Source of the DNA: Thermoflavifilum aggregans
Lineage (GTDB): Bacteria; Bacteroidota; Bacteroidia; Chitinophagales; Chitinophagaceae
Direction: 5' to 3'
DNA: 64,000 bases
NCBI RefSeq assembly: GCF_002797735.1
Contig: NZ_PGFG01000001.1
Coordinates: 434,001 to 498,000 of the forward strand
How positions within the stretch are numbered: position 1 is the first letter of the stretch; each line of letters opens with the position of its first letter. Under the pieces are notes generated by a model. The model had not been told where the DNA came from. It ran no database searches and saw only the letters and a list, made by a program, of their open reading frames with translations. The position numbers were made by a program, and so were the translations under genes. Shown here piece after piece: positions 62,975-64,000 of this stretch.

Positions 62975-64000
62975 ATGAAAGCAGGTCATTTGTTCCGCAT
63001 TTTATCGCTTTTATGTGTTGTTTTTTACAATTTTTCATGCAATCAATCATTTCAGGATCTGAATGTCAATCCAAACAAACCTACACAGGTTCCTCCTTCG
63101 TTGTTACTCACCGGTATTCTGAACGATATGGCTGATTTGCCTGGAGGAATGGATGAGCGATGGGATCAATATTTTTTGATTAATTACAGTTATTATGGTA
63201 ATAACCGGTATGATTTCGGACCTGGAAATGATTATTATGCAACGTTAAAGAACGTGGATAAAATGGTTCAGGAAGCATCAGTTGGGAATACGTCATCACA
63301 AAATCCCTATCATGCATTGGCGCTTTTCTTTAAAGCGTATTTCTTTACCAAGATGAGTTTGGAAATGGGTGATATTCCGATGCGCGATGCATTGAAAGGA
63401 ACAAATGATCTTACTCCAGTATATGATTCGCAAAAACTTGTTTTTCAGCAGGCCTTTCTTTGGTTGGATACAGCTAATCAGGAATTGCATCAGCTCATTG
63501 TTTCTGGAGCCAGTAAGCCAGATGGTGATTTTTATTTCAATGGTAATCTGGCGCAATGGCAGAAAGTTGTGAATGCGTTCAGACTAATATTGCTGATTCA
63601 TTTGAGCAAAAAAATCAACGATCCGGATTTGCATATTGCCCAGCAATTTAATACCCTTGTCAATAATCCTTCGCAATATCCCTTGCTGCAAAGCAATGAT
63701 GATAATTTGCAATACGTGTTTATTTATCCCACAAATATATATCCCCGTAACCCGGGCAATTTTGGTTTCAATGCATTGAGAGAAAACTGTTCTGCTACTT
63801 ATGTAGGCCTGCTTACACAATTACATGATCCCCGTGTATTTGTTACTTCGGAACCTGCTCAGGCTCTCGTGTCTGCCGGCACTTCACCCACCAGTTTTAA
63901 TGCTTTTGTGGGAGCTGATCCCGGAGAAGATCTGGGTACCATGTATAATAAAACCAATGCAGGCGAATATTCATTAATCAACCGAAAAAGATATTACGAT
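62975..64000 (+). CDS. SusD/RagB-like lipoprotein, truncated by window end
   Basis: The first 342 codons of a SusD-family surface lipoprotein continue to the window edge. The signal with lipobox is seen at the N-terminus (hydrophobic segment then NFSCNQSF; Cys at residue 22), followed by QDLNVNPNKPTQVPPSLLLT, typical of SusD-like proteins, then helices with YFFTKMSLEMGDIPMRDALK and a TPR-like region. The start ATG is 10 nt after the susC stop. It is the partner lid of the SusC barrel. The C-terminal half lies outside the window. Confidence 0.9.
   Translation, partial: MKAGHLFRILSLLCVVFYNFSCNQSFQDLNVNPNKPTQVPPSLLLTGILNDMADLPGGMDERWDQYFLINYSYYGNNRYDFGPGNDYYATLKNVDKMVQEASVGNTSSQNPYHALALFFKAYFFTKMSLEMGDIPMRDALKGTNDLTPVYDSQKLVFQQAFLWLDTANQELHQLIVSGASKPDGDFYFNGNLAQWQKVVNAFRLILLIHLSKKINDPDLHIAQQFNTLVNNPSQYPLLQSNDDNLQYVFIYPTNIYPRNPGNFGFNALRENCSATYVGLLTQLHDPRVFVTSEPAQALVSAGTSPTSFNAFVGADPGEDLGTMYNKTNAGEYSLINRKRYYD

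Overview
The window is a stretch of bacterial chromosome from a Bacteroidota, most likely Chitinophagaceae (family-level guess). The evidence is a SusC/SusD pair at the right end, a moxR-DUF58-batA cluster, a decayed LytTR gene, a KorA-type 2-oxoacid:ferredoxin oxidoreductase, weak or absent Shine-Dalgarno sequences, and several TAnnTTTG boxes (the Bacteroidota -7 promoter element) close to start codons. No rRNA, tRNA, CRISPR array or insertion sequence was seen.

Layout. 1-8085: end of prfA, an OmpA-like lipoprotein, TauE/SafE exporter with DUF1634, VanZ-like protein, gcvH, a small unknown gene, then moxR, DUF58, a BatD-like membrane protein and batA, followed by rsgA (to 9060). 9061 to about 17255: a foreign, AT-rich island (below). 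17286-30438: small lipoprotein, gamma-carbonic-anhydrase-like protein, class III aminotransferase, DUF5686 outer-membrane protein, dgkA, mfd, FAD/NAD oxidoreductase, 2'-5' RNA ligase-like protein, Bax-inhibitor-1 protein, korA without an adjacent korB. 30693-34653: MscS channel, a decayed toxin/antitoxin remnant, glycyl-tRNA synthetase, MazG-like protein, dtd. 34692-40177: a minus-strand carbohydrate operon (amylo-alpha-1,6-glucosidase, SDR dehydrogenase, GH63-like glucosidase). 40433-53538: Wzx-like flippase, MBL hydrolase, a 1106-residue beta-propeller/barrel protein, GNAT-like protein, dnaX, pyruvate dehydrogenase E2, nucleoside hydrolase and small membrane proteins. 53971-59503: LytTR pseudogene, CPBP protease, DUF2007, the phospholipid genes cdsA and psd, a HAD phosphatase and a GntP permease. 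59638-64000: SusC and the first part of SusD.

The most interesting part is the island between rsgA and the 17.3 kb lipoprotein. It holds eight consecutive same-strand gene units: an unknown gene plus MazF toxin; CPBP protease; SnoaL-like plus EthD; DUF1697 plus a broken SRPBCC gene; a GT39/83-type glycosyltransferase; two VOC proteins; and a truncated beta-barrel gene. Each complete unit ends in a 99-205 bp imperfect palindrome. The right arms of all seven palindromes align as TCG, then 13-15 nt (14 in five), then RTTNNNNGTMAY. The outer left arm often pairs better with the core at the start of the same unit than with the core at its own end, which is the signature left by integron-type strand exchange. 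No integrase is in the window. I read this as an integron-like cassette array (an attC cluster lacking an integrase) with a divergent core that allows A or G at its first position.

Other points: a run of nine A in dnaX followed at once by stops in both alternative frames, which would give a gamma-like short product; a 12-bp inverted repeat ending 4 nt before the susC start; an orphan korA; and three genes broken by nonsense or frameshift changes.
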